Notes under the pieces: model-generated
What the model was told of the DNA's origin: nothing
The model's input: the letters and a program-made list of their open reading frames with translations, nothing else
The model's database searches: none
Assembly: GCF_000400365.1 (NCBI RefSeq)
Contig: NZ_BAOG01000053.1
Location: 62,001 to 126,000 of the forward strand
Source: Vibrio jasicida CAIM 1864 = LMG 25398
GTDB lineage: Bacteria; Pseudomonadota; Gammaproteobacteria; Enterobacterales; Vibrionaceae
Length of the DNA stretch: 64,000 nucleotides
Reading direction: 5' to 3'
Made by a program: the position numbers and the translations under genes
In this document: piece by piece, positions 43,341 through 52,034 of the stretch
Position numbering within the stretch: the stretch's first letter is position 1
How the letters are laid out: each line of letters opens with the position of its first letter

Positions 43341-46025
43341 ATGACACAATTAACAGTTAAAGCTCTGAGTGAAGAGATTGGTACTCCAGTCGACCGCTTA
43401 ATGGAACAACTTGCTGACGCTGGCATGAACAAAGCGAGTTCTGACCATGTATCGGATGAAGAGAAGCAAAAGCTTCTCTCTCACCTGAAGAAAGAGCACG
43501 GCGATACGTCGGGCGAATCTGAACCTACTAGACTGACGCTTCAGCGTAAGACTCGCAGCACACTAAGTGTTGCAGCAGGTGGCGGCAAAAGTAAGGATGT
43601 TCAAGTAGAAGTGCGTAAGAAGCGCACGTATGTGAAGCGCAGCACTATCGAAGACGATGCAAAACGTGAGGCTGAGGAAGCAGCAAAGCGTGAAGCTGAA
43701 GAGCTTGCGAAGCGTGAGGCAGAAGAACAAGCCAAACGTGAAGCTGCAGAGAAAGCACAGCGCGAAGCCGAAGAGAAAGTGAAACGTGAAGCGGATGCAA
43801 AACGTGACGCTGAAGAAAAGGCAAAACGCGCACAAGCTGAAAAGGCTAAGAAAGACATGAATGCAAAAAATGCGGATGTTAATACGCAAGCGAAGAAAGA
43901 AGCTGACGAGCTAAAGCGTCGTCAGGAAGAAGAAGCCCAACGTAAAGCTGAGCAAGAAGCAGCTAAGCTTGTTGAAGAAGCTCGTAAACTTGCAGAAGAA
44001 AACGAAGCTCGTTGGTCTGAAGAAGAGTCTAAGAAGAAAGAACTTGAAAACTCTGACTACCACGTAACCACTTCTACGTACGCTCGTGAAGCTGAAGATG
44101 CAGCTGACCGTAAAGAAGAAGGCGGTGCTCGTCGTAAGAAGAAGAAACCAGCTAGAGAAGAGCAGTCACGTGGTGGTCGTAACCAACGTGGTGGTAAGGG
44201 CCGTAACAAAGGCAAACTTGCTAAGCCAACTTCAATGCAACACGGTTTCGATAAGTCTGCTACTGTAGCAAAACAAGACGTAGTAATTGGCGAAACAATC
44301 GTTCTTTCTGAACTTGCTAACAAGATGTCGGTTAAAGCGACAGAAGTTATCAAAGTGATGATGAAGATGGGCGCTATGGCGACTATCAACCAAGTGATCG
44401 ACCAAGAAACAGCACAACTTGTTGCTGAAGAAATGGGTCACAAGGTCGTTCTTCGTAAAGAGAACGAACTGGAAGAAGCAGTACTATCTGATCGCGACAC
44501 TAACGCAGAAGCAGTACCTCGCGCTCCAGTTGTAACTATCATGGGTCACGTTGACCACGGTAAAACGTCAACACTTGACTACATCCGTCGTACACACGTT
44601 GCTTCAGGCGAAGCGGGTGGTATCACACAGCACATCGGTGCTTACCACGTTGAAACTGACAACGGTATGATCACGTTCCTTGATACTCCTGGACACGCAG
44701 CGTTTACTGCAATGCGTGCTCGTGGTGCTCAAGCGACAGATATCGTTGTTCTTGTTGTAGCAGCAGACGATGGCGTAATGCCACAAACAGTTGAAGCGAT
44801 TCAGCACGCGAAAGCGGCTGGTGTTCCTCTGATTGTTGCTGTGAACAAGATCGATAAAGAAGACGCGAACCCAGATAACGTTAAGAATGAGCTAGCTCAA
44901 TACGACGTAATCCCTGAGGAGTGGGGCGGTGAGAACATGTTTGTTCACATCTCTGCTAAACAGGGTACAAATATCGATGGTCTTCTAGAAGCTATCCTTC
45001 TTCAGTCTGAAGTTCTTGAACTTACGGCTGTAGCTGAAGGCATGGCGTCTGGTGTTGTTGTTGAATCTCGCCTAGATAAAGGTCGTGGTCCAGTTGCAAC
45101 CGTACTTGTTCAATCAGGTACGCTAAACAAAGGCGATATCGTTCTTTGTGGCCAAGAATACGGTCGTGTTCGTGCAATGCGTGACGAACTAGGTCAAGAA
45201 ATCACTCAAGCTGGTCCATCTATCCCTGTAGAGATCCTAGGTCTTTCAGGCGTACCATCTTCAGGTGATGAAGCAACAGTAGTACGTGACGAGCGTAAAG
45301 CACGTGAAGTAGCAAACTACCGTGCTGGTAAGTTCCGTGAAGTGAAACTTGCTCGTCAGCAGAAATCTAAACTAGAGAACATGTTCTCTAACATGACTGC
45401 TGGTGAAGTTGCTGAACTAAACGTAGTACTAAAAGCAGACGTACAAGGTTCTGTAGAAGCGATTGCAGACTCACTACTGAAACTGTCTACTGACGAAGTG
45501 AAAGTGAACATCGTTGGTTCTGGTGTTGGTGGTATTACTGAAACTGATGCAGTACTTGCAGAAGCTTCTAACGCAATCATCCTTGGCTTTAACGTTCGTG
45601 CTGATGCTTCTGCTCGTCGTGCGATTGAAGCAGCAAGCGTTGATCTACGTTACTACTCAATCATTTACCAATTGATTGACGAAGTTAAACAAGCAATGGG
45701 CGGTATGCTTGCTCCAGAATTCAAGCAAGAAATCATTGGTCTTGCTGAAGTACGTGACGTATTTAAGTCACCGAAACTGGGTGCAATCGCTGGTTGTATG
45801 GTTACTGAAGGTCTGATTAAGCGTAACAACCCAATCCGCGTTCTACGCGACAACGTTGTTATCTACGAAGGTGAGCTAGAATCACTTCGTCGCTTTAAAG
45901 ATGACGTTCAAGAAGTTAAGAATGGCTACGAGTGTGGTATCGGCGTTAAGAACTACAACGACGTTCGCGTTGGCGACCAGATCGAAGTATTCGAAATCGT
46001 TGAAATCAAACGTACTCTAGACTAA
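43341..46025 (+). CDS. infB: Translation initiation factor IF-2
   Basis: GTPase that brings fMet-tRNA to the 30S P site. 894 residues. N-terminal IF2N domain (about 1-50), a long charged helical linker rich in AKREAEE repeats (about 105-215), a basic patch (RRKKKKPAREEQSRGGRN), a second IF2N domain, then the G domain with GHVDHGKTS (about 401), DTPGH (about 447) and NKID (about 501). Domains II-IV follow. RBS GGAGG lies upstream. As in E. coli a shorter isoform from an internal start may exist; I did not identify one. Confidence 0.97.
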   Translation: MTQLTVKALSEEIGTPVDRLMEQLADAGMNKASSDHVSDEEKQKLLSHLKKEHGDTSGESEPTRLTLQRKTRSTLSVAAGGGKSKDVQVEVRKKRTYVKRSTIEDDAKREAEEAAKREAEELAKREAEEQAKREAAEKAQREAEEKVKREADAKRDAEEKAKRAQAEKAKKDMNAKNADVNTQAKKEADELKRRQEEEAQRKAEQEAAKLVEEARKLAEENEARWSEEESKKKELENSDYHVTTSTYAREAEDAADRKEEGGARRKKKKPAREEQSRGGRNQRGGKGRNKGKLAKPTSMQHGFDKSATVAKQDVVIGETIVLSELANKMSVKATEVIKVMMKMGAMATINQVIDQETAQLVAEEMGHKVVLRKENELEEAVLSDRDTNAEAVPRAPVVTIMGHVDHGKTSTLDYIRRTHVASGEAGGITQHIGAYHVETDNGMITFLDTPGHAAFTAMRARGAQATDIVVLVVAADDGVMPQTVEAIQHAKAAGVPLIVAVNKIDKEDANPDNVKNELAQYDVIPEEWGGENMFVHISAKQGTNIDGLLEAILLQSEVLELTAVAEGMASGVVVESRLDKGRGPVATVLVQSGTLNKGDIVLCGQEYGRVRAMRDELGQEITQAGPSIPVEILGLSGVPSSGDEATVVRDERKAREVANYRAGKFREVKLARQQKSKLENMFSNMTAGEVAELNVVLKADVQGSVEAIADSLLKLSTDEVKVNIVGSGVGGITETDAVLAEASNAIILGFNVRADASARRAIEAASVDLRYYSIIYQLIDEVKQAMGGMLAPEFKQEIIGLAEVRDVFKSPKLGAIAGCMVTEGLIKRNNPIRVLRDNVVIYEGELESLRRFKDDVQEVKNGYECGIGVKNYNDVRVGDQIEVFEIVEIKRTLD
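43660..43860 (+). repeat. infB: Codon-level repeats of the IF-2 charged linker
   Basis: Imperfect 21-30 base repeats coding AKREAEE-like units, about eight copies. They come from the coding sequence of the helical linker and are not a CRISPR or a mobile element. Copy number of such units commonly varies between strains. Confidence 0.85.
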
Positions 46026-46082
46026 TTGACTAAAATTACTAAACGTCTGAAAGACAAATAGTAATTGGTTGTTGAATACACC

Positions 46083-46121
46083 ATGGGGGGCTGGCTTGAC
46101 CATCCCCCCATTCTTTCTATT
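46083..46121 (+). terminator. G/C-run hairpin between infB and rbfA
   Basis: Perfect 8-bp stem ATGGGGGG (46083-46090) with CCCCCCAT (46104-46111), 13-base loop, then TCTTTCTATTT, 14 bases before the rbfA RBS. May act as a partial terminator or mRNA processing site inside the operon. Confidence 0.55.
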
Positions 46122-46134
46122 TAAGAGAATGAAT

Positions 46135-46542
46135 ATGTCAAAAGAATTTAGCCGCACGCAGCGCGTATCACAGCAGCTGCAAAAAGAACTTGCGATGATT
46201 CTTCAACGTGAAGTTCGTGACTCTCGCCTAGGCATGGTTACGATTTCTGATGTAGAAGTATCACGCGATCTTGCTTACGCAAAAGTATTCGTTACTTTCC
46301 TATGTGTGGGTGAGCAAACGCCAGAATCATGCCTAGCAGCACTACGTGAGCACGAAGTGCACATTCGCATGATGCTTGGTAAGCGTATTCGCCTACGTCT
46401 AACGCCTGAAATCCGTTTCTACTACGACAACACACTAGTAGAAGGTATGCGTATGTCGAACCTAGTGTCTGAAGTTGTGAGCGAAGATAAACGTAAACAG
46501 CAAGATTCAGGTCGCGAAGAAGATCAGGCAGGGGAAGAGTAA
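46135..46542 (+). CDS. rbfA: 30S ribosome-binding factor RbfA
   Basis: KH-like factor for 16S rRNA 5'-end maturation and cold adaptation. 135 residues from MSKEFSRTQRVSQQLQK. The ATG at 46135 has AAGAGA about 8 bases upstream; the frame extends back to 46069 through a hairpin and is not used. Conserved RLGMVTISDVEVSRDLAYAKV (positions 35-55) and the C-terminal VEGMRMSNLV are present. Its stop shares one base with the truB start. Confidence 0.95.
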   Translation: MSKEFSRTQRVSQQLQKELAMILQREVRDSRLGMVTISDVEVSRDLAYAKVFVTFLCVGEQTPESCLAALREHEVHIRMMLGKRIRLRLTPEIRFYYDNTLVEGMRMSNLVSEVVSEDKRKQQDSGREEDQAGEE

Positions 46543-47486
46543 TGGCTCGTCGTCGTAAAGGTCGTCCAATTAATGGCGTTATCTTGTTGGACAAACCAAC
46601 AGGTATTTCTTCAAATGATGCACTGCAAAAAGTAAAACGTATTTTCTTTGCTGAAAAAGCAGGTCATACGGGTGCATTGGACCCACTAGCGACGGGCATG
46701 TTGCCAATCTGCTTAGGCGAAGCAACTAAGTTCTCTCAGTTCTTGTTGGATTCAGACAAGCGCTACCGCGTAATCGCAAAGTTGGGTGAGCGTACTGATA
46801 CGTCTGACTCTGATGGCGAAGTGGTAGAGACGCGTCCAGTTGACGTGAACCTTGAGAAGTTAGAAGCGTGCATCGACACGTTCCGTGGTGAATCAGACCA
46901 AGTACCTTCAATGTTCTCTGCATTGAAGTACCAAGGTAAACCATTGTATGAGTACGCGCGTAAAGGTATCGAAGTACCACGTGAGTCTCGTAAGATCATG
47001 GTATACGAAATTGTGCTTCACCGTTTTGAAGGCGATGAAGTTGAGATGGAAGTACATTGTTCTAAAGGCACGTACATCCGTACTATCGTTGATGATCTTG
47101 GTGAAATGCTTGGTTGTGGTGCGCACGTGACGATGCTGCGTCGTACGGGTGTTGCTAAGTACCCATATGAGAAAATGGTGACGTTAGAGCACTTAAACGA
47201 ACTTCTGGAGCAAGCTCATCGCGATGAAGTTGCGCCAAAAGAGCTGCTTGATCCGTTATTGCTACCAATGGATACTGCGGTTGAAGATTTACCAGAAGTA
47301 AACCTCAATGCAGAGCTTACCAATCTTGTTCAGCATGGTATGCCTGTACAGGTGTTCGGCGCACCTGCTGGTACGCCACTTCGCATGACTTCAGGTGAAG
47401 AGAAACTTTTCATCGGAGTCGCTGAACTAAACGATGACGGAAAAGTGGCACCAAAGCGTTTAGTGGTTTTCCGTGACGAAGCATAA
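46542..47486 (+). CDS. truB: tRNA pseudouridine-55 synthase
   Basis: Makes pseudouridine 55 in the T-loop of tRNAs. 314 residues. The catalytic Asp lies in GHTGALDPLATGMLP (about 43-57). The family start GVILLDKPTGISSNDAL and C-terminal PUA-like region are present. Translation is coupled to rbfA by the one-base overlap (TAATG). A strong terminator follows. Confidence 0.97.
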   Translation: MARRRKGRPINGVILLDKPTGISSNDALQKVKRIFFAEKAGHTGALDPLATGMLPICLGEATKFSQFLLDSDKRYRVIAKLGERTDTSDSDGEVVETRPVDVNLEKLEACIDTFRGESDQVPSMFSALKYQGKPLYEYARKGIEVPRESRKIMVYEIVLHRFEGDEVEMEVHCSKGTYIRTIVDDLGEMLGCGAHVTMLRRTGVAKYPYEKMVTLEHLNELLEQAHRDEVAPKELLDPLLLPMDTAVEDLPEVNLNAELTNLVQHGMPVQVFGAPAGTPLRMTSGEEKLFIGVAELNDDGKVAPKRLVVFRDEA

Positions 47487-47502
47487 GCTCACCAATGAAT
47501 TG

Positions 47503-47533
47503 AAAATACCGGCGAAATCGCCGGTATTTTTGT
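47503..47533 (+). terminator. Intrinsic terminator after truB
   Basis: Perfect 12-bp stem AAAATACCGGCG/CGCCGGTATTTT with loop AAAT, followed by TGT. Confidence 0.92.
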
Positions 47534-47534
47534 A

Positions 47535-47563
47535 TTGCGCGGATAAGGAAACTTCCCTATAAT
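47535..47563 (+). promoter_or_regulatory. Promoter of rpsO
   Basis: -35 TTGCGC at 47535-47540, 17-base spacer, perfect -10 TATAAT at 47558-47563, about 73 bases before the rpsO ATG. Confidence 0.7.
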
Positions 47564-47636
47564 TCGCGCTTCGCGTAGCGGCTGAATCAGAGATTGGCTG
47601 CTACAACTTTAAACTTACTCTTATTAGGAGAGAATT

Positions 47637-47906
47637 ATGTCTCTGAATGCAGAAACTAAAGCAGCAATCGTTGCAGAATACGCACAAGGCGAAGGCGACA
47701 CTGGTTCACCAGAAGTTCAAGTAGCTCTACTTACAGCTTCTATCAACCACCTACAAGGTCACTTCAAAGCACACAAAGGCGATCACCACAGCCGTCGTGG
47801 TCTTCTACGTATGGTTTCTCGTCGTCGTAAGCTTCTAGATTACCTAAAAGGTAAAAATCTAGCTCGCTACCAAGACCTAATCAAGCGTCTAGGCCTACGT
47901 CGCTAA
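47637..47906 (+). CDS. rpsO: 30S ribosomal protein S15
   Basis: Primary 16S rRNA-binding protein of the platform. 89 residues, typical length. Conserved GSPEVQVALLTASINHLQGHFKAHK (positions 21-45) and HSRRGLLRMVSRRRKLLDYLK are visible. RBS TAGGAGAG lies upstream. E. coli S15 represses its own mRNA through a pseudoknot at the start site; I did not establish one here. Own promoter and terminator, with pnp downstream. Confidence 0.98.
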   Translation: MSLNAETKAAIVAEYAQGEGDTGSPEVQVALLTASINHLQGHFKAHKGDHHSRRGLLRMVSRRRKLLDYLKGKNLARYQDLIKRLGLRR

Positions 47907-47931
47907 TAAGCGACTGCATAGCAGTTTGTCT

Positions 47932-47957
47932 AAAAGGGGCTTTATGCCCCTTTTTTG
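47932..47957 (+). terminator. Intrinsic terminator of rpsO
   Basis: 9-bp stem AAAAGGGGC/GCCCCTTTT, loop TTTAT, followed by TT. Confidence 0.9.
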
Positions 47958-48090
47958 TTGCCCGTTACTTATTTTGGCTGCTATAACTTAGCCAAATCAA
48001 ACTTATGCCGTTATACTACACGCGGCTAAATCTCGTTTTGAGATTTTCACTAAGCTCATCGTATTACAGTCAACCAAGTCGACCAAAAGG

Positions 48091-48146
48091 TCGCGACTAT
48101 TAAAAGTGTACTTCAGTCTGACTCAGTCCATTTTTACTAGTCGCGA
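48091..48146 (+). promoter_or_regulatory. pnp leader stem, probable RNase III/PNPase autoregulation element
   Basis: TCGCGACTA (48091-48099) pairs perfectly with TAGTCGCGA (48138-48146), extended inward by an A/U-rich stem with a mismatch. E. coli pnp is autoregulated through RNase III cleavage of a long leader stem. Structure and position fit, but cleavage is inferred. Confidence 0.6.
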
Positions 48147-48225
48147 TTCGTAATACCTTGAGTGTCAATTAACACACTCTGAGGCGCCTTTATTCGTAAA
48201 GAACGCTCGGAAACAAGGAATAACA

Positions 48226-50358
48226 ATGTTCGAAAAACCAGTTGTTAAAACGTTCCAGTACGGTAACCACACAGTTACTCTAGAAACTGGCGTTATCGCA
48301 CGTCAAGCTACGGCTGCAGTAATGGTTACAATGGACGATACAGCAGTATTCGTTTCAGTTGTAGGTAAGAAAGAAGCGGTTGCAGGCCAAGATTTCTTCC
48401 CACTAACAGTAAACTACCAAGAGCGTACTTACGCGGCAGGTAAAATCCCTGGTGGTTTCTTCAAGCGTGAAGGCCGTCCTTCTGAAGGCGAAACGCTAAC
48501 AGCTCGTCTAATTGACCGCCCAATTCGTCCACTATTCCCTGATGCATTCAAAAACGAAGTTCAGGTTATCGCGACAGTAATGTCTGTAAACCCAGACGTT
48601 CAGCCAGATATCGTAACAATGATCGGTACTTCTGCTGCGCTTGCTATCTCTGGTATCCCGTTCAACGGTCCTATCGGTGCTGCGCGTGTTGGTCACGTTG
48701 ATGGCCAACTTGTTCTAAACCCAAGCAACACAGAGCTAGATGCATCTAAGCTAGACCTAGTGGTTGCAGGTACAGAATCTGCGGTACTAATGGTTGAATC
48801 AGAAGCAGACAACCTAACTGAAGAAGAAATGCTAGCTGCGGTTGTTTACGGTCACGACCAACAACAAGTTGTTATCAACGCGATTAACGAATTCAAAGCT
48901 GAAGTTGCTACTCCGGCTTGGGATTGGGTTGCTCCTGAAGAGAACACTGCGCTTAACAACAAGATTGCTGAGCTAGCAGAAGCGAAACTTGTTGAAGCTT
49001 ACCAAATCACAGAAAAGATGGCTCGTTACGACCGCATTCACGAAATCGCGGCAGAAGTAAACGAAGTGCTACTTGCTGAAGATCCAGAAGCGAACACTAA
49101 AGAAATCCACACTATCTTCCACGATCTAGAGAAGACAGTTGTACGTCGTAGCATCATCGCTGGTAACCCACGTATCGATGGTCGTGAGAAAGACATGGTT
49201 CGTGCGCTAGACGTACGTACTGGCGTTCTTCCACGTACCCACGGTAGCGCGCTATTCACTCGTGGTGAAACTCAGGCGATCGTTACAGCGACTCTAGGTA
49301 CACAACGTGACGCTCAAATCATTGATGAGCTAACTGGTGAGCGTAAAGATCACTTCCTACTACACTACAACTTCCCTCCATACTGTGTAGGTGAAACAGG
49401 TTTTGTAGGTTCTCCAAAGCGTCGTGAAATCGGCCACGGTAAACTGGCTAAGCGTGGTATCGCTGCAGTAATGCCATCTGTAGATGAGTTCCCATACACA
49501 GTACGTGTTGTATCAGAAATCACAGAATCTAACGGTTCTTCATCAATGGCTTCTGTATGTGGTACTTCTCTTGCTCTTATGGATGCAGGTGTGCCAATCA
49601 AGTCTTCTGTTGCGGGTATCGCAATGGGTCTTGTTAAAGAAGGTGACGATTTCGTTGTTCTTTCTGACATCCTTGGTGACGAAGACCACCTAGGCGACAT
49701 GGACTTTAAAGTAGCAGGTACTCAATCTGGTATCACTGCACTTCAAATGGACATCAAGATAGAAGGTATCACCAAAGAGATCATGCAAATTGCGCTTAAC
49801 CAAGCTCAAGGTGCACGTAAGCACATCCTATCTGTAATGGATGAAGCAATCTCTGGTGCTCGTGAAGACATCTCTGAATTTGCTCCTCGCATTCATACAA
49901 TGAAGATCAGCTCAGAGAAGATCAAAGACGTTATCGGTAAAGGTGGTGCAGTTATCCGTGCTCTAACGGAAGAAACTGGTACAACTATCGAAATCGAAGA
50001 CGACGGTACTATCAAGATTGCAGCAACTGAAGGTGCTGCAGCGAAAGAAGCTATCCGCCGTATCGAAGAGATCACTGCTGAAGTTGAAGTAGGCCGTATC
50101 TACACTGGTAAAGTAGCTCGTCTAGCAGACTTTGGTGCATTCGTTACTATCCTTCCAGGTAAAGATGGTCTAGTACATATCTCACAAATCGCTGAGAAGC
50201 GTGTTGAGAAAGTGTCTGACTACCTAGCTGAAGGTCAAGAAGTTCAAGTTAAAGTTCTTGAAATCGACCGTCAAGGCCGTGTACGTCTAAGCATGAAAGA
50301 AGCAGTAGAGAAGCCAGCAGAAGAGGCGTCTGACGCATCTGAAGCGAAAGGTGAGTAA
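48226..50358 (+). CDS. pnp: Polyribonucleotide nucleotidyltransferase (PNPase)
   Basis: Phosphorolytic 3'-5' exoribonuclease and degradosome component. 710 residues: two RNase PH domains (about 12-210 and 310-540), an alpha-helical linker, KH domain with IGKGGAVIRALTEETG (about 565-580), and S1 domain (about 620-690, GRIYTGKVARLADFGAFV). The short acidic tail is AEEASDASEAKGE. RBS AAGGAA lies upstream. Cold adaptation and sRNA turnover are known family roles. Confidence 0.98.
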   Translation: MFEKPVVKTFQYGNHTVTLETGVIARQATAAVMVTMDDTAVFVSVVGKKEAVAGQDFFPLTVNYQERTYAAGKIPGGFFKREGRPSEGETLTARLIDRPIRPLFPDAFKNEVQVIATVMSVNPDVQPDIVTMIGTSAALAISGIPFNGPIGAARVGHVDGQLVLNPSNTELDASKLDLVVAGTESAVLMVESEADNLTEEEMLAAVVYGHDQQQVVINAINEFKAEVATPAWDWVAPEENTALNNKIAELAEAKLVEAYQITEKMARYDRIHEIAAEVNEVLLAEDPEANTKEIHTIFHDLEKTVVRRSIIAGNPRIDGREKDMVRALDVRTGVLPRTHGSALFTRGETQAIVTATLGTQRDAQIIDELTGERKDHFLLHYNFPPYCVGETGFVGSPKRREIGHGKLAKRGIAAVMPSVDEFPYTVRVVSEITESNGSSSMASVCGTSLALMDAGVPIKSSVAGIAMGLVKEGDDFVVLSDILGDEDHLGDMDFKVAGTQSGITALQMDIKIEGITKEIMQIALNQAQGARKHILSVMDEAISGAREDISEFAPRIHTMKISSEKIKDVIGKGGAVIRALTEETGTTIEIEDDGTIKIAATEGAAAKEAIRRIEEITAEVEVGRIYTGKVARLADFGAFVTILPGKDGLVHISQIAEKRVEKVSDYLAEGQEVQVKVLEIDRQGRVRLSMKEAVEKPAEEASDASEAKGE

Positions 50359-50412
50359 TCTTAGTTTCGACTTTTGGTCTTTTATTAGCTTAAGAGCCTG
50401 AAAGCATGCTAT

Positions 50413-50444
50413 AAAAGGGGAGCATTTTCGCTCCCTTTTTTTTT
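50413..50444 (+). terminator. Intrinsic terminator of pnp
   Basis: Stem AAAGGGGAGC/GCTCCCTTT with one G-U pair and a 6-base loop, running into nine or more T. Confidence 0.88.
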
Positions 50445-50542
50445 GGTTTGTTTCGAAGTATTTACCCTCAAATGAGGTTAACTATCCTATAGTGCATAAA
50501 AGAGAAACAAACCCAGAGCGGTCCAAACAGGAGTACTAATTA

Positions 50543-51466
50543 GTGAAATGGTTTCAAACCGCAAGTTTATGTGTTGCTATCGCGCTGACCGGTTGTGCTA
50601 ATACATCTCAACAATCATCGGAGAAATGGATCTATCCACCGATGGCAGTTCCTCTGCAGCCGAGTGTTCAACAAGAGGTTCAGATCGCGCGTCTGTCTCA
50701 GCTTTTACAACGCCCTGATCTAAGTGATGAAGTGCGCGCAAAAATGCATTACGAACGTGGTAACTACTACGACAGCGTTGGTCTTCGTGATCTTGCTCGT
50801 TTGGACTTCAACCAGTCTCTACAATTAAACCCTGCTCAACCTGATATATTTAACTTACTTGGGGTGTACTTTACCCAGGTAGGTGAATTTGATGCGGCTT
50901 ATGAAGCCTTTGACTCAACGTTAGAATTAGCACCAGAAAACTCTTACGCAGAACGTAATCGAGCCATTGCGTTGTACTACGGCGGTCGAATTGATCTTGC
51001 TTTAGAGGACATGACTAAGCACTACGAAGAGATGCCTAGTGACCCATTCCGTGCATTATGGTTATACATCATAGAAGCAGAGCAAAACCCTGAGCAAGCG
51101 AAAGCGAACTTAGAGAAACGCTACCAACGTGATCGCAGCGAAGAGTGGGGATGGGTGCTTGTTGCCATTATGCTTCGTGATGTGTCAGATGATGCCGCAC
51201 TTAAAGCTATTATGGATGGCACGCGTGAAAATTACCGCCTTGCGGAGCGCCTGACAGAAACCTACTTTTATTTAGGTAAGCGCTATCAACTGGAAGGGGA
51301 TGTGGCTGATGCAATTGCCTTGTATAAATTGGCGATTTCTTTCAATGTGTATGAGTATGTTGAGCATCGTTACTCTTTCCTAGAGTTGGCTCAAATATAC
51401 GATAGGCTACAACAAGAACAGCTGGCTAAACTCAAAGCCGAGCAACAAAAAGAAGAAGCAAAATAA
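50543..51466 (+). CDS. nlpI: Lipoprotein NlpI, TPR-repeat adaptor
   Basis: Outer-membrane lipoprotein that in E. coli presents substrates to the protease Prc and coordinates endopeptidases. 307 residues from a GTG with GGAG 9 bases upstream. The signal peptide ends in the lipobox ALTGC (Cys18). TPR-like helices follow, with DLARLDFNQSLQLNPAQPDIFNLLG (positions 84-108) and the next unit around EAFDSTLELAPENSYAE. Downstream of pnp, as in E. coli. Confidence 0.94.
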   Translation: MKWFQTASLCVAIALTGCANTSQQSSEKWIYPPMAVPLQPSVQQEVQIARLSQLLQRPDLSDEVRAKMHYERGNYYDSVGLRDLARLDFNQSLQLNPAQPDIFNLLGVYFTQVGEFDAAYEAFDSTLELAPENSYAERNRAIALYYGGRIDLALEDMTKHYEEMPSDPFRALWLYIIEAEQNPEQAKANLEKRYQRDRSEEWGWVLVAIMLRDVSDDAALKAIMDGTRENYRLAERLTETYFYLGKRYQLEGDVADAIALYKLAISFNVYEYVEHRYSFLELAQIYDRLQQEQLAKLKAEQQKEEAK

Positions 51467-51470
51467 CAGA

Positions 51471-51497
51471 AGGCCGCTCACTTAGAGCGGCTTTTTT
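51471..51497 (+). terminator. Intrinsic terminator of nlpI
   Basis: 7-bp stem GCCGCTC/GAGCGGC, loop ACTTA, followed by six T. Confidence 0.9.
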
Positions 51498-51529
51498 GTG
51501 CTTGAAGATTTTGAACCTCTTCACTAAAA

Positions 51530-51548
51530 TAGTTAGCCTTGCTAACTA
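51530..51548. promoter_or_regulatory. 19-bp palindromic operator, copy 1 (before the MarR-like gene)
   Basis: TAGTTAGCCTTGCTAACTA: 8-base arms around a 3-base centre. Identical to copy 2 at 52004-52022. Ends 15 bases before the regulator's ATG, so binding would block initiation. Probable autoregulatory MarR-family site. Confidence 0.75.
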
Positions 51549-51563
51549 AATGGATTGTACTCA

Positions 51564-51977
51564 ATGGCATTAGAAAAAAGCTTGATTGATTTGGAACGTT
51601 TTTGTGCAAAAGCGTGGCGTGTTTATGCCAAGGAAGATCCGCTTTCTCATTTGAGCTTTAACGAGTTTGATTATCTACGAGTGATCCAGCTTTACCCAGA
51701 GGGCGTTCGAATTACGGACCTTGCTGAGGATCTTCAGGTGACAAAACCTTCCGCTTCTAACATGGTGGTTCGTTTGGAGAAAAAAGGATTAGTACAACGC
51801 ATTGCTTGTAATGAAGATGCACGTTCAAAGCGTGTTCTTTTAACGGAAGAAGTCATTCAAGAAATGTCGTTAGAGCAAGTGGTTTACAAGGATATTTCTG
51901 AACAACTCGTGCGTAAACTTGATAAACAAGAAGCACAGCAACTGAAAGCGCTACTGGATAAAGCGCTCGGAAACTAA
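51564..51977 (+). CDS. MarR-family transcriptional regulator
   Basis: 137-residue winged-helix regulator from MALEKSLIDLE (ATG at 51564; an upstream in-frame TTG at 51555 abuts the RBS-like GGA and is not preferred). The recognition region is RITDLAEDLQVTKPSASNMVVRLEKKG (positions 49-75), then the wing LVQRIACNEDARSKRVLLT with the conserved Asp-Arg. Helices at both ends should form the dimer interface. Identical palindromes flank it and a MATE pump gene follows 57 bases later, so it probably represses itself and the pump until a ligand binds. Ligand unknown. Confidence 0.9.
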   Translation: MALEKSLIDLERFCAKAWRVYAKEDPLSHLSFNEFDYLRVIQLYPEGVRITDLAEDLQVTKPSASNMVVRLEKKGLVQRIACNEDARSKRVLLTEEVIQEMSLEQVVYKDISEQLVRKLDKQEAQQLKALLDKALGN

Positions 51978-52003
51978 ACATACATTTTATTCTTTTATCT
52001 ATT

Positions 52004-52022
52004 TAGTTAGCCTTGCTAACTA
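52004..52022. promoter_or_regulatory. 19-bp palindromic operator, copy 2 (before the MATE gene)
   Basis: Same 19 bases as 51530-51548. It ends 12 bases before the MATE ATG and touches its RBS region, so a bound dimer would prevent initiation from any promoter just upstream. Confidence 0.75.
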
Positions 52023-52034
52023 TTGGTGGTAGTC

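Larger units (their letters stand above)
47907..48225 (+). other. rpsO-pnp intergenic region
   Basis: About 320 bases with no gene: the rpsO terminator at 47932-47956, a spacer, and the pnp leader stem at 48091-48146. In enterobacteria the small RNA SraG lies in this interval; I cannot tell whether a counterpart is present. Confidence 0.6.

Noticed and set aside
43660..43860. Short repeats that could suggest a CRISPR-like array
   Set aside because: Repeats are in frame, have no unique spacers and code for the charged linker of IF-2.
43563..43889. Overlapping minus-strand frames opposite the infB linker, one resembling a Phe/Cys-rich membrane protein
   Set aside because: They are the reverse complement of the AKREAEE repeats; low-complexity shadow, not a gene.
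48091..48146. The pnp leader stem as a SraG small RNA gene
   Set aside because: No promoter or terminator for a separate RNA on the opposite strand was found; the stem is adequately explained as a pnp leader element.
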